Part shown: positions 24,141-37,420 of the stretch, one piece after another | Numbering within the stretch: position 1 is the first letter of the stretch | Layout of the letters: every line of letters starts with the position of its first letter | Origin: Straminergon stramineum | Lineage: Eukaryota > Streptophyta > Bryopsida > Hypnales > Calliergonaceae | Reading direction: 5' to 3' | Assembly (NCBI GenBank): GCA_963920665.1 | Contig: OY987269.1 | Span: 12,650,501-12,714,500 of the forward strand | Length of the DNA: 64,000 nucleotides | Position numbers and translations under genes: made by a program | The notes under the pieces: generated by a model | What the model saw: only the letters and a program-made list of their open reading frames with translations | Told to the model about the DNA's origin: nothing | Databases searched by the model: none

Positions 24141-24354
24141 GACGGGTAGAACATGCAATGCATGGTGAATGAAGAAAGCTATAGAAATTATGTCTTTAAT
24201 ATGTTATATAGTGAGGCACTAAATCAATACAACCATGAAAAGTGTCACTAAATAACCTCTTCTTTAGAAAATCATTTGATTTGTAAACAAAGAATGCAAA
24301 TGGATGTGTAATTAAAAAGGAATTTAGTTTTACATTGGTGGTTTTTTACAAGTT

Positions 24355-24554
24355 NNNNNNNNNNNNNNNNNNNNNNNNNNNNNNNNNNNNNNNNNNNNNN
24401 NNNNNNNNNNNNNNNNNNNNNNNNNNNNNNNNNNNNNNNNNNNNNNNNNNNNNNNNNNNNNNNNNNNNNNNNNNNNNNNNNNNNNNNNNNNNNNNNNNNN
24501 NNNNNNNNNNNNNNNNNNNNNNNNNNNNNNNNNNNNNNNNNNNNNNNNNNNNNN
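24355..24554. other. Assembly gap of exactly 200 N
   Basis: A run of 200 N lies just right of the GC-rich minisatellite. The round size suggests a placeholder, so the true length is unknown. Confidence 0.99.
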
Positions 24555-24740
24555 GTTGTTCGGGCGAACAACCATGAAATGAACTTGTGAACTTCGATTG
24601 GCTTCCAAAAATTCAGAAAATCTGGATTGATCTAAAAACTTTACCACACAAACTAGAAAATAGAGCACAAATGTAAAAGTTACAACACTTTGACTTTGAT
24701 CTCAGGACACTTTTGGTCCCCTTGGGCAATGAGGGGTTAA

Positions 24741-26965
24741 GGTTGAGTGCTAAACACTCTTAGAGAATATTTTGAACCTTAAGCGTGTCGGCATTCATTT
24801 TCTGGATGATGTATAGAGGGGAAGTTCCGTACCTCACAAACAAAGACGGTTTTTCATCCATCTTTTATACAACAAGTAGATTCTCCTCTAGTGAATTGAG
24901 TAGTGCATCTACTAGAGTTGTAGGAGATGTCTATATTTTCTGATAAATTGCATGCTGGAGAGGTGTATGGAAATGCTGAAATTTTATTTTGTTTGTTGAT
25001 GAGATCAATGAAATTATTTTATTTTATTTTATTTTTTTCCCTCTTCGGGTCAACTACGAGTGTACTAGCAGACTACGTTAGCTGTCTTGACTACATTACT
25101 GTTTTATATTTGTTGCATCTCAAAAGAAGTAAAAACTAACACAACATTTATGGCATGCCTATGTTGCAATCCTCAGAGCTATAACATAGCTACTACCACT
25201 TGTCACATCCCAATTAGAGGTCATTCCTTTTTAACAATAGAACTTTATCCTCTTAGCTACTGCTTCAATGCACATACCACCAAAATGAAGAACTTCAAGT
25301 CCCACTCTATGTAAAAAGCTATGTAGACATACTATAAAGTGAAGAGAACCTCCCTCTACAAAGTATAGGGCTCACAACAATGCATTATAGTGCCGCTCAC
25401 CATATTCAATGACAATTTTTTCTATTGGACTCGGTAGTACAAATTAGCCTTTCAAATGCCTCACGTACTTATGACTTACATGTTACAGTACAAAAAATTA
25501 TCCTTGGTTGTCATTCCTTTGTAAAATAATCTTTAGAACGTTAGAGAAGCAAGACAACCGCCTCTTGCATTCATAAAGTTCAATTAGCACTCCTTGCGTA
25601 GCACTCCATTACTGTGCATGAAAAGTGTAGGTGCATAGTGTTTTTTGACATTTGCTCACACAATTTCATGACTTATGCAAAGCTCATGTACCTTTGCCTA
25701 CCAACCTTCTTTAGTAAAGTTTGTTTTCAGTTTCACTACATGAACGACCCTCCGACGTAATCTTCCAACTGTCCTTCTCGAACTCTGTGCCTTGAGCGAC
25801 CTGTGAAGCAATTCTAGCTTTCGTCAATACAGACCATTCCACATGCTTTCTTTTAGATCGGCTGAGGTTCTAATTGTTTTCTATTGAAACTGTTGTCGTC
25901 AAAGTATTCAACCACATTTTAACATGAAGTGAAACTGCAGTTCTCCACATCATACACTTTGTCCTCACATCATTATGGAGTAGCTGAGAGGCATTGTCTA
26001 CTCTCGTAGTCATATTCCCATTTCTTGTTTGGGCACATTCTTGAAGTCATGTCATACAATACATTGTCCATAGATGGCACACTCCATGTACTTACTGCTG
26101 CCCTATGTAGACATCAATTTATTGTACACATATATGTCATTCTGCATGTACTCATATGTATACTTGTTCACTGTTGTTTACAAGTTCCAAGACGTCATAC
26201 TATCATAGAGAAGAATGAGTGCTATCTATCATGGCCATTTTGCAGTCGGTGTGTGATCTACAGCGATTGCAGTTGCCCTTCCTTCGCAAGACGATTCACC
26301 AATGGACATCGTCTAGTAGAACGACCCCATCACAGACATGACAAATTCTTGGACTTCTGGACAAACGACAACTACTACACATTGCAATGAAGAGAGGAGT
26401 CAAGAGAAGAGACACGCCATGCGGACTGTGCTACCTTTTCAGACTTCACTATGCATGCATTCTTGCTTGGAGAGAGCAAATACCGGAAGGACATCCACAA
26501 GGCTTCAATGACGACGTCAACCATGCTTTATACGTTCTTCTCTGGCCTGACATCCCACCTCCTTCGTGCTCTTGTCGCCACTGTATCTACACATCTAGAA
26601 CATAGACGTGGCGTTCTTCAGCCCTTTTCTTTGCTTAGATCGTTGTTGACAACAAAATAAACGTCATGACTTGTAAGGCTACCTCTTCTTCACGATGTCC
26701 TCATTCTCCCTATCATACACGGCAGTTCTTTCGATGTGCATCGATGACCTTCAGTTCACGGGACTTAGAAGAAAGGCCCAGCGCTTCCCTCAAACGAGAG
26801 AATTCTGACGACATGCAAGAAGAAGACAACAATAGACGAGGGAAAAAAATGCCATATGCGGACTCACTTGCTCAATCAAAGCCAGTAGTGCTTAGTAGTG
26901 GCACGAAAGGAGTTGTGGGCTTTGCATAGCCTATTCTTCCTAAACTGCCCGATAGGAGCTGCGTC
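24741..26965. other. Unassigned sequence left of the piggyBac relic
   Basis: From about 25.5 kb the sequence has higher GC than typical flanks and resembles in composition the transposase relic to its right. It may therefore be the left non-coding part of the same element. No inverted terminal repeat with TTAA was found. Short ORFs (26025-26390, 26387-26605, 26666-26929) lack recognisable motifs. Confidence 0.4.
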
Positions 26966-29710
26966 TTGCCTTGGCAGAGTTCGCGATGGATGGTCTTTCC
27001 AACAACCAAGGACGGAATGCAACCCTCTACTACGACGCCTGTCCCGATACATTTGCCTGTGCACGTCGTGACACCACAAGCAACATGTACAAACAATGAA
27101 GGTGATCTCCAATGGGTGCTAGGCCTTGCTATTCACTCCTATGTGCACATTTCTAGACTAGAAATCATGTATATCGTGCTCCTAGACGACGGAAGAGAAA
27201 TTCATTTGCCTTGTGGAGATGTTGAACGCATTCATCTACTCAATCAATATGCGTCCGAAGACGACTCCGCTGCACACGGTAACAACTTAGTTCTGCAAGT
27301 TTCAGGCGGTCATGAATCCTTACAAGACTTTCATGACGACAGGCATGCCTCAATGCTCGCGGTAGACTACATTTCTGAGCTACCTTCCATAGCTACAAAC
27401 AGCATTGTGGGGGAAGAGGAGGACAACTTATGGATGTCGTGGTATAACTTCGACAACAACATGGAGGACATCAACCAAAGGATTGATGCAGGCACTATCG
27501 AAAGGGTAGAAGCTGCCTATTCAATTACTTGTCTCAACATTGCAAAGACACCGCCACAAACCCTCCTTCAACCAATAGTGTGCACATTGCCTACACAAAC
27601 GAGAGTGACCCCAAACCAATCATGTTCCTTCTCCCAACTGTTCAGTGCAGTCATGTAGGACTCGTCACTTGCTACGGTTGCAACTCCAGAAATTGACACA
27701 ACAGCAAGACTTGTGAATACTATGCACAGTCGTATAGCTTTTCGTACGTTTGTCGATGGTTAAGTCGTCGACCAATGAGCTCTACTTCATCCTCTGGTAA
27801 ACCATTACAATATTGACACACATGCGTTAGATGACTGAGACTTGATAATGAAGAACAGGGTTTTGCTTGCTCCAGTGGCTGCCAATCTTTTGTTGGAGTC
27901 GACGAACGATGCTCCTATTGTTGCGCCAGTCGTAGGCGTACCTACTAGGACAGCACAAGCTGCCTGTGAACGAGGTCCATTATTGGAGGACCAAATCCCT
28001 GTCTCTAGAAAGCAAGGACGACAGAGTTATTGCCAACGAGGCCTCACCAGTAGCAAGTCAATAGTGGCCACTATTTCAACTGCCACTGCCTCCACTTCAT
28101 GACAACGGCAGGATTCGAATAGAAATATTGTTGCATCCACACAAGGCAACCTGAATCATTGCCCATGGATGATGTCAGCTACAACTCCACAGATGACTTT
28201 CATCACCGCATTTGCAAAGGAGACTTGTATGGTAGAGGCAACAAATTTTGTGCTACCACGATAGCCTTTGACTATTTCACAGAACCCACCCCTAGACTTA
28301 TTTTTTCCATACTAAGAATGCCAACGAAAACAGCATTATTCACGTGCTTCTAGAGTGACCGGACATTGCAGCGAATTTGCTCATACACCAATCATGATGC
28401 GAGTGAATTGCATCCTCGAACACAATTACTTCTTGGTGGATCAAATTGGTGGCGCCTAGACAAGTTGGAGTTGAAGGCTTTTATAGCTCTGAATTTGTTG
28501 ATGGGGATCAAGCAATTGCCTAACCACCAAAGCTACTGGAACCGGGCAAATGAATTCCTCTACTGTCCCAGTATTACCAGCATAATGACTAGCAGGCGAT
28601 ATGAAGATATTACAAGATGCTTACATGTGGCCAATGATGGTTTGCCAATCATTCCTGGGCAAAATGATGAATTTGACAAGTTACGGAAGATGCTTCGGTT
28701 CGTAACTGAGTTGCAGTGAAGTTCAAATGCAACTGGAACTTGCATCGTGAGGTGATGGTTGATGAAACAATGATACCGTATAAGGGAAAATATTGCCTTG
28801 TGAGGCAATATCTTCCTAGGAAACCAACTAAGTGCGGAATTAAAGTTTGGTGCTTGGCGGAGGTGTGTCATAAATACATTTATGACTTCCAAATCTACAT
28901 GGGATTAATTTTTAGAGAGATAGTGACAGGAGGTAGCCGAGGAGACGCCAAAACAAGACACGAAGTGGTGATGCAATTAATGGAAGGGTTGCATAGCTTC
29001 TCTCATGTAGTATGCACTAACAACTATTTCACTTTTGTGCAATTACTAGTGGCACTTAGAGCACTCGGAACTTATGGCGTCGGAATAGTAAAGAGCAATG
29101 GGTTAGGCTAGCCAAAGGCACTGGTGGATTTGAAGTCATTATCCAAGGAACCACAAGGTATACTACGTTGGAGAATGCATCATGGCCAAGATGTTGCTTG
29201 TGTAGCTTTCGTGGATCGGAAGGCCTTTTTCATGATGTCGACATACTACCTACCAATTTCCAATCTAGGAGAGGTGTGGCTAACTATACCCAGATGGATG
29301 AAGGGGATTGCGAGGAGTTTAGCTACTTCCCAATGCATAGAATATACACTGACTTCATGCACGGAGTGGACATCGCCGATCACTTGCGAGGAAGCTACTC
29401 TTGTCAAACTCATAGCCGCAAGTGGTGGCATAATATTTTCTTTCTTTCTTCTCGACACATCCATTGTTAATTGTTTCATTTTGAACAATTTGGCCTTGGA
29501 GTTGCTAGGGAAGGACCCCCAATGTCATATGCAATTTCAATTGAATTTGGCAAAGGAGTTCAATTGCCCCTAGAGTATGCAAAGGGGGGTTGTGTCGCAA
29601 TTCTGACTGTTGGTTCCAAGAATGCACGGTGTGGTGAGAAGTGCATGACGCTGGAAATGCCGATTCTACCTTGGCCCGAATTGGACGAACTTTCTATGCC
29701 CTCAATGTAG
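26966..29710 (+). pseudogene. piggyBac-type transposase relic (DDE_Tnp_1_7-like)
   Basis: Broken transposase spread over three frames. Segment 26966-27658 contains a DDGREIHLP motif like the small DDG-containing domain that precedes some piggyBac-derived proteins (inference). The catalytic part starts near 28159. One stop at 28351 interrupts it before LKAFIALNLLMGIKQLP and SYWNRANEFLY, typical of the family. After a frameshift near 28716 come MVDETMIPYKGKY (first catalytic Asp at 28761-28763) and KPTKCGIKVWCL. Then TNNYFTF follows, where the expected second catalytic Asp is Asn (29019-29021, AAC). A stop at 29109, then further frameshifts near 29270 and 29440, lead to FMHGVDIADHLRGSY (third Asp at 29369-29371), SRKWWHNIFF and LLDTSIVNCFILN. 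The gene is inactive by stops, shifts and the Asp-to-Asn change. Insertion ends were not identified. Confidence 0.85.
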
Positions 29711-31229
29711 AGGCGTTTTTCCTTCACCTAGGCAACTGTTTCTAGAGAAGCCACTATGTCGTTCCTAGATGAGCAACCTCAATGAAGAGTAGAGTTTAAT
29801 CTCGTATTGTTCGTAAGAGGTGGGCATTGATAATTTGTACAGAGCTTGTACAAAGAAGCGGTAACTATGAATACAACAGTTTATTTTTTTCCATGTGCAT
29901 AAGCAACAGTCAAGTGAGGATTTATTCAAAGTTTGCTAGTCCAGGGAACATAGACAAAAAGAAAACCCAGAATTGACTAGGACTGCAGCGTTCCAGTGAG
30001 CTTGTACCTTTACCTTGTCGTTGCTGAATACTTTGAAACAACAGCCGTTGTTTAGTGGCACATGCTGGAGCCTTTGTAGCGAGGCATGTTGAGCAAGATG
30101 CTAACAAGTAGTGAGATGAATTTTGCATTCTCAACATGTGAGACTCCCATGTGGAACGCATGAAAGTAATGTAGGACGAGCACAATGAATAGGTAGAGAT
30201 GAAGACATAGTAGTGCTCAACAACGCTCTTCTTCCTAAGTACCAATTGTGAATATTGTAGTATGTGGGCTACTCTGGATGAGTGGCTTATTGGACACCTT
30301 CTTGAATAGCCTTATCTTTTCGTGTTTTTTGTGATGAAAAAGCGTTATCCACTGCTTTGCTAGACCATTTTCGGAAGAGCAGCTAGTTAGCAAAAAAAAT
30401 GTGTCGAGCTCATAAAATGGAGTTAGTCTTTGTACATAATAAAACTTCTAAGTTTGCTCAATTTTGTAGCTGTTGGAGGTCAGTGTCTTGAAAATGCGTA
30501 ACTCTTGATGCATGTTGCTGATAGATTTATATTTTGATCATATTTGCACATAGAAGCAAAAGTTGTGCTAATCTTCTGTGGAGAATGAGTTGACTATGGC
30601 AATTCCTTCCTCTAAAAGTCATTTATTGCAGGAGACTATTTTATTTCCAAATGTTATCCACCGGAACAAACATGACATCAACAACATTGTCTTATTAGGA
30701 AAGGGCAATCATAAACTTTAAAAAAGGTCAGCAGGGTATGTCTCGCAACAGAACTTTTGTTGTACACGGTCTGCATGACAAGTCAATGGCAAAGTAGCCT
30801 GAAACGCATTCACAGCATACTCGCAAGATGACATCCGCATTGCAAGCTCTCCATCGCCTGAGGTCTTGAAGTTTTTTGTGATTTCTACCGCAGCTGTTAC
30901 TCTTCAATTGATGTGCTTCAGTCATGGTATTTTTGCTAATTTTTTGGATCCCCCGAGGTGCTTCAAAATCAACAAACAATGAAGCATAACGCTCTGCTCG
31001 TGGAAGTCAATGCCACAAGTTGCGTAGTCAAACCTCATAATCTTATAATCGGTCAATCCTTTCCAACCAACTATTCCTATTGTGCAAAAGTGAGGCACTT
31101 GCACACAAGATCTTATAGTGAATCAGTCAATCATTGGTTTCTTCCTTCAAAGAACGCACCTACTACATTTCTGGCTTCCTTGACTTCCCTGACTCTTCTC
31201 CATGACTCACGCCACTAAAAGGTTAAACA
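29711..31229. other. Unassigned sequence right of the piggyBac relic
   Basis: Moderate GC to about 31.2 kb suggests that part of it belongs to the transposon. No gene or terminal repeat was recognised. ORFs at 29922-30245 and 30728-30979 (minus) and 30958-31218 (plus) have no family features. Confidence 0.4.
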
Positions 31230-32810
31230 AGGATTGACATTAGAAGACAAGACAAAAAGAGAGAATAAGTTGACTATTTGGATCCTAGAAATTAGTCAAT
31301 AGATAGTAGAAGTCAAAACCATTTGTCTTTAAGCATTTGTTTGCTTCTTAATAAATTAGCAAAGAAATTAGAGATTAGATTTGATAGGATTTTGTTTAAA
31401 AAAAATATCTAGAAAGAAAAGGAGAAAATTAGAAAAGAAGGAAAAGAAAAAGAAAAGAGTTGGGATGAGCTAGAAAGAGTCTTTAACCTCTTTCAATGAA
31501 CTATCTCCTTCACCAACATTTCAAAAACCAGCATAAAATGGAAGAAGAAGGAATATGCCACAACAATGCAATTCCGTTGCACGACAATGTGAGTTTGGGA
31601 GTTGGAGATCTCAAAGTAAGTTCATAAAACATTTGCCTTTGTTTCAATTTACCCAAAAAGAATCAGATTAGTATTAGACAGTAGTGTTAGGAGTTAAGAA
31701 TTAGATTCAAACCATTAGGGCTATTAGAAAAGTAGGGATCGGTCAAGAAAGTAGTTAGGAAAAGCTAGTAGCTTTCTAAATAGTTGTAAAAACTTAAAAA
31801 ATAAACAAAAACTCCAAAAATTATGCTCGGATGAAAAGTAGTTAGAAAGGAGGATGAAAATTAGGAAGACATTCAAAAGAATCAAGAAAGGAATCTTAGA
31901 ATCTAGAGTAGAAGTAGAAGTCAAAAGTGAAAGAAAAAGTCAATTTCAAAAGTAAAAGGTAAAAAAAATTGATGGATGAAGTTTGATGAACTAGTTGTTG
32001 GTCAAACTTCATCTATGAATAACTTTTACTAAGAAAGTCAAAAGTATAAGTGTTTAATTTCTTCTGAAAGGTAACTTTAGTGACTTTTACTTTAAATTTA
32101 CTTAGGCCCCAAAACAACAAATAAAATTAAAAGTTAAAAGACATAGTTAGGACAATAAGGATTAGAAGGAATCTCTTGAAGGAATCTTAGAAACAAGCTA
32201 GGATTTGAATCTTTTAAAGGCATAATTTCAGGGTTCCAAAACTACCTTAACCCTAGGAATTCTAGGTTAGTATTGAAGAAGTTAGAGTAGGATGAAGAAT
32301 TAACCAAGGTTAATAGAGATTTGGATGAAAGTCAACCAGAATTGACCAAACCAAGTAGATTTCAGAAATTAGGAAGAAGATAAAAAATATGAAATAAACC
32401 AAAAATGAAAAGTGGATTTCGATAGTTAGCATAGAAGCAAACAACGAATGAAGTTTTAACCATTAGATACGAACTCAAACTTCATCCGCAATTATCTTGT
32501 CATAGGAAAGTCAAAGTTGAGAGTCCTTGATCATTTTGGAAAGGGTATTAAAACTCCTAAAATCTGACCTACTTTTTTTTCTTTATTGATTAATCCTTTG
32601 TAGGTTTAATTTGGGAGATAAATCCCAAGGCCAAAGCTAGTTACTAATTTGTTTTGAAGTGGATTAAGATTCCAATTAAGGGATTCAAAGTAGAATTATC
32701 ATACTAAAGATACATTTCTTGGAAGCCGTATTTGGATTTGATGTATAGACACCCATAGGAAAACTTGACAACACAAAAACCCAATTGTATTCCTTTAATT
32801 CCAAGGGTGG
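31230..32810 (-). repeat. Dispersed repeat R1, copy B
   Basis: Reverse complement of R1 copy A (13801-16290), collinear over about 1.6 kb with obvious similarity. It lacks the P1 element: the junction equivalent to the TTAA insertion site is at 31843-31846 (TAGA). It therefore acts as an in-window empty-site reference for P1. Confidence 0.72.
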
Positions 32811-35800
32811 GAATCAAGCACCCTCAATTGGCAATCTAATCTATCAAGTCGGTGCATTAGTATGTGAAGTATCTAGTTGATGGTTGTTCTTTGTTGATTT
32901 TGGTAGAGTAGGTTGGTTGTTCACATGGAGATGGTTGCTGTGTCACCATAGATTTTAGATTGTCCCAATTAGAGGCTAGTTGGTAGCTCATGTTGCGGTT
33001 TCCAAATGGTAGTGAGTTCTGTGCAGTTACAAGGCAAATACGAGATGGTACATAACCGCCAACTTGAGTCCTATTCAAAAGGAGTGGCTTCATTTGTTGG
33101 TCACCCATTTTGAGAGAGTTAAGTGCATGTCCTAGCCCTAAATTGGCTGTGTATTTGGGTTTTTCTATTTGGAGTTATGAGATGTGAGTGGTGATGGAGA
33201 TGGTGAGAAGTAGTGGAAGTTTTTTTGAGTAGAGATTGTTGATGAATTTGGAGTGATTAGAACACTAGTTGGAATAAAAGTTGGTACATGTGTCCCAATT
33301 GGTGAGATAATGCAAGATGCAAATCTTATTTCAAGTAGATTGTGAAAATTGTAAACAGTGATTTTTTCACCAATTCAATTAATATTACGTAATTTTATGT
33401 GTCTAATTCATCTTGGTGTTTGTGTGCAAGTTTGTGAATTAAGGAAAGTCTTATAGAGCATGAAAATTGTAATATGTGAGTCTGAATTGAATGTTATGGT
33501 ATTTGTCTATACTTGCAGTAAAAATGCCTAGTTGATTATGATTGTTTTGAGAGTAGTTGAGTGATTCAATGAGTATGATTCATGTGTGTATTACCGATTT
33601 AGTTGTGTCATTGGAAGTTGCTTGTCAAAGTTGATACTTGATATAAATCTATGAGTCCTAATAGGAGTTTGGTGTCGTTTTATAGAGAAATTGAGTCATG
33701 TATTTATGTATGTCTAGTGAGTGAATTCCGAGTTGGAAAGTGGTTAGTTTAAGCAAGAAGAAATATTTGTTGGTAATTTGTTGCAAGCATTAAAATGTTG
33801 GTTCATTAATCCAAACTAGGAGCTGATTGTGTTGTTTAATTATAGTAGCCCAATTTGGAATACATATAAAGCTTGAATGTTGTCTTCCAAGTGATTCCTA
33901 CTTCCTAGTAATTTAATTTGAGAGTAAATGTTGAATATTATATAATTATGTCTAATTGAATTTTTACAAAAGTGAGAATTTGTTTAAAACTTTGGAGAGG
34001 AAATTATCTTTGAATGATGGACATCTTTGAAATCAAGAAAAGTAAATTCAAATTGGAGAGTAAGAAGTGTTAGGTCCAAAGTTATCACAATTACATGAAG
34101 CTAAAATGTGAAGCAAAAGACAAGAGAATGAAGTTGGTGGTTAAAGATTTTGATATCATTGTTGAGGGAGACAAGGCCCTATCGTAAGTTGTACAACACC
34201 AAATTGGAAGTTGAAGTGTAGCTGCCAAGTTGGTTGGTTCTTGTGTTCTGATTTGGAAAAAGATAAAAGACGAAAAAAATATAAAGATTAAAAATAAAGA
34301 ATAAATTGGGAGAAAATCTAGATCCTTGTGGCCTGTAAGAGGGGGGTAGAAAATTTTGGAAATAGTTTACCGCATGAGGAAAACACATTTTCCAAATTGA
34401 AAGAGCATTTTTTTTCTTATCTTCTAGCTGCAATGACCTATTAAGATATTTAGAGAAGCATCCCTCTTTACATGCTTCCCTAGAACTAATTTAACACGAA
34501 GAGCTTAGTTTTCTAAGGTAGATTTCTAAAGCTAATCTATAAGAAGAGACGACATAAATTATGGAATTTTGATGCCACCACCACATATGAGACTACTTAA
34601 CTAAAGTTATGGAATTTCATTCCATGTAATTAAGGCCATCCAATTTTGAAGCCACTTGACTAAAAGTTCATGATTTGAATGTGTCTTCATAGAATAGACA
34701 ATAATTTTTGCAGAGCTTTTTGTCTATCTATTTCAACCATTATTTTATATTTCTTATTTATAATGCATTAGCTCTCCAATTCTTTGAAGTCTGCCCCATT
34801 GAAATAGATTCAATACATTAAAAGAAATACTCATATTTTTTCTATATTTTACATTTATAAATTATAAAATTATTAGATACTAAAATCATTGGAAATTTCT
34901 TGAAAAAAAACTAAAATTCACTAGGATTTTAATGCTTTCAATGCTACTACTAACCACTAATTGAAGATTTTAGAATTTTATAAAGTTGTAATTTCAACAT
35001 TATAAGGGCCATCTAAAAGTCTTATAAACTTAATCTTTTGTTGAATGAATTCATTTTTAATTTTAGTATGACATGGATATTAGAGCTTATAAAGTATGGT
35101 CACTAAAACTAGGAGGTTTGTACCATTTTCTAATTAAATTACATGTGCCCTCATTATCAAAACAATTTACAAAAATAGTAGGGTTGTCTTGTCAAACACT
35201 ACCAAATTATATCTAACACAACGTCTTAAATATCCATCCAATGAATAGATTCTTAAAATAGATAGAATATTTGAAATTAATTAAGCATATCATGCAAGAA
35301 TGTCTAGTATGTTAGATAAATGTCCAACACAACATAGTTCAATGGACATTCTACATGGCCAACATAGCTAAAACTCGCCCAATAGGACAACACTAACTAA
35401 TAGTATACATTTAATATTGAAATTTACTGTGCTATTGAAAAACTCTCAAGGTTAAAAAATATGTACCTTTTTTATTGTATTATTTTGAAGTTAAATAATC
35501 AACACTCCCTACTTGCAAATCAACAATTTAAACAGGTGAGTGCAACAATGTGAGCACAAAGAACGGTCAAGCCTTATCAATGTGGATGATAAAAAAAATT
35601 TAATGGGATAGGACTTCAGACGCTTATAACCTACTATAGATGAAAAGATACATAAAAAACAATTTGTACAAAACAATTATTTAATATATGAAAGAAAAAA
35701 ACAAATTATTTATGTGCTCATATAGTTTCAAAATTCCACAGCTTCTACAAGTGGCTTAAGTTCATGTGAAATGGCATCAAAATTCCATGCTTTTTATGCA

Positions 35801-37078
35801 ACTCTCTGAGCAACTCTTCCCTAATGCACCCTATATTGTCAATACAAAATATCTATGGCCCCCTTTTATTTCAAAAAATAAAAAAATCATATAAACTAGT
35901 TCTAACATGAAGTAATGAATTTAAGAATTTGTTAAAATAAATAAAATCTTAAGATTTAATATTTATAAAATAAAAAATAGAAATATTTATTCTTGAAGTT
36001 TTGAAATTTCCACCCATCGGAAATTTCAATTGCTACTGATTCTTGAATTTTTTGAGTCACACTTTAATATATATTTAGTTATTTAAAATAAGAAAAAATT
36101 TAAAATTATCTGACAAATCTAAAAAATAAAATTTAACAATAAAAAAAGAGTAAATTTTATAAATTATGAGCATAGATTGTATTAAATGTGAATTCAATTC
36201 TACAAATTTAACAATACAATTGGTTTGCTGTCAATCCTAAAATTGAAAATCCTATCATCTTTTTTCAAGATAAATATTGAAAATCATGTCTTCAAATCCA
36301 AGTTCTCACACAAGTTGAATGCATAAAAAGACAACTTTAGTGCACTAATTAAGTGCATTTCATCATGTGAGTTCTTTTTAAATGAATGGCAATATGTCAA
36401 TTTTGGCCTAAAGTCTCTTGCATTAGAAAGACTCTCTAGTTAGGCTTGATCCAAATTTTAAGGGACTCAAAAATTTTGTACTTGTTTGTTGTAGAGGATT
36501 AAAGTTTGTTCACATAATAATGTCCTTTGGATTAAAAATATTGAGTACATAAATACATTCCTTCGTCTTCACAATTTTTGAAGCTCTCATTGGTTGAAAA
36601 CATCTTTTCCAAGGCTTCTTGCATCTATTGTATAGAAGATCTGAAGCGAGCTTGCAATTCCAACATACCATCATTCCTTTTCTTATATGACATAAATTCT
36701 AATAACCCTTACCAATTAGCCTACTTATAGCCACTACAATAACCTCTAAACAACAAAGGATGTTATTGAGGAAAAGTTCAAAATTGCCAATTTTTGATGC
36801 ACTGTCTAAAATCCAAAATGAATAAATTTTTCTTGAATTAAATCTATAAAAGAGTATATGAAAAAAATTATAGAAATGTTTAGAAAAAATTTCAATCTAT
36901 TTGACCTCTTGGATTGAAAGATTATAACATTTAAAGTCAGAAGAAAATTTTTTTTCATTCTTGCAAAATAGGTTCAATAGACTTCGACTCTTCAAGCCCT
37001 CTTAGAATAAAAAATTTGATCTACCAAAAAATTAGGATTTCACCACTCATAAGTATAGGATGTTAGGTTCATTCATAT
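32811..37078. other. AT-rich intergenic sequence
   Basis: More than 4 kb of AT-rich DNA without a recognised gene, RNA or bounded element. The minus-strand ORF 32857-33108 and the ORF 34179-34433 show no family features. Confidence 0.5.
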
Positions 37079-37420
37079 CCTGGCCCTAGTAACACCTTAT
37101 AGCTCCAAACAAACTTCAAGAGCCCTTCACAACTTTTAGGACTCAGCACCCTCCAATTCCAATATCACTTAGGCCCAACTAACTAACACATCACATGCCA
37201 CGCACTCACAACATTGTTCTCATTTCCAACTCACATTGTTAAAGTCTCAATCCCCAGGACTACTAGTATACAAGTGTCCCATGGAGCCTTGAAGCCAGCG
37301 GTGAAGTTGCATCACCACCCATGAATCACCAGGACTCACTAAGGCTCCAAGAGGGAGTGAGGAGAGAGACCAACCCTTTCTATAGTACTTGCTGTAGCAT
37401 TTGGCAGACTCCCCCACCCC
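37079..37420 (-). mobile_element. LTR family L, copy 2 (truncated, internally deleted)
   Basis: Matches the ends of the 51.6-kb copy, from GGCCCTAGTAACACCTTA through the region around GGACTACTAG. It then jumps at about 37268 to the segment beginning ACAAGTGTCCC, losing roughly 260 bases, and breaks off near a C-rich tract at about 37420. The other end of the LTR is missing. Confidence 0.8.

Larger units (their letters stand above)
22899..24576. mobile_element. Minisatellite-bearing insertion inside P3
   Basis: Relative to the uninterrupted copy near 60720, the P3 sequence is split here. The inserted segment begins AGGGTTGTTC and its right end, reverse complemented, begins CATGGTTGTTCG. The flanks are AATTGAACT (22890-22898) and AAATGAACT (24577-24585), an 8-of-9 match. 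A short inverted end plus a 9-bp duplication suggests a Mutator-like cargo element, but the assembly gap prevents checking the whole unit. Confidence 0.5.
22169..24736 (+). mobile_element. TTAA-type element P3 (left end lost, interrupted)
   Basis: The pieces 22169-22898 and 24577-24736 match 60010-60919 and, inverted, 58738-59640. The right end CACTTTTGGTCCCCTT runs into GGGCAATGAGGGG and the flanking TTAA at 24737-24740. The first 45 or so bases are missing because the Copia LTR adjoins. The interior has repeated units with CACAAACTAGACTAG-like and CATGAAAATTCTACCACA-like motifs. A minisatellite-bearing insertion and a 200-N gap interrupt it. No coding sequence is present. Confidence 0.7.

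Noticed and set aside
23394..24158. Long ORFs on both strands through the minisatellite
   Set aside because: They are periodic translations of GGCGGAC repeats, open in several frames at once, with no non-repeat conservation.
24272..24668. ORFs running through the N gap
   Set aside because: The central residues are undefined; openness is an artefact of N.
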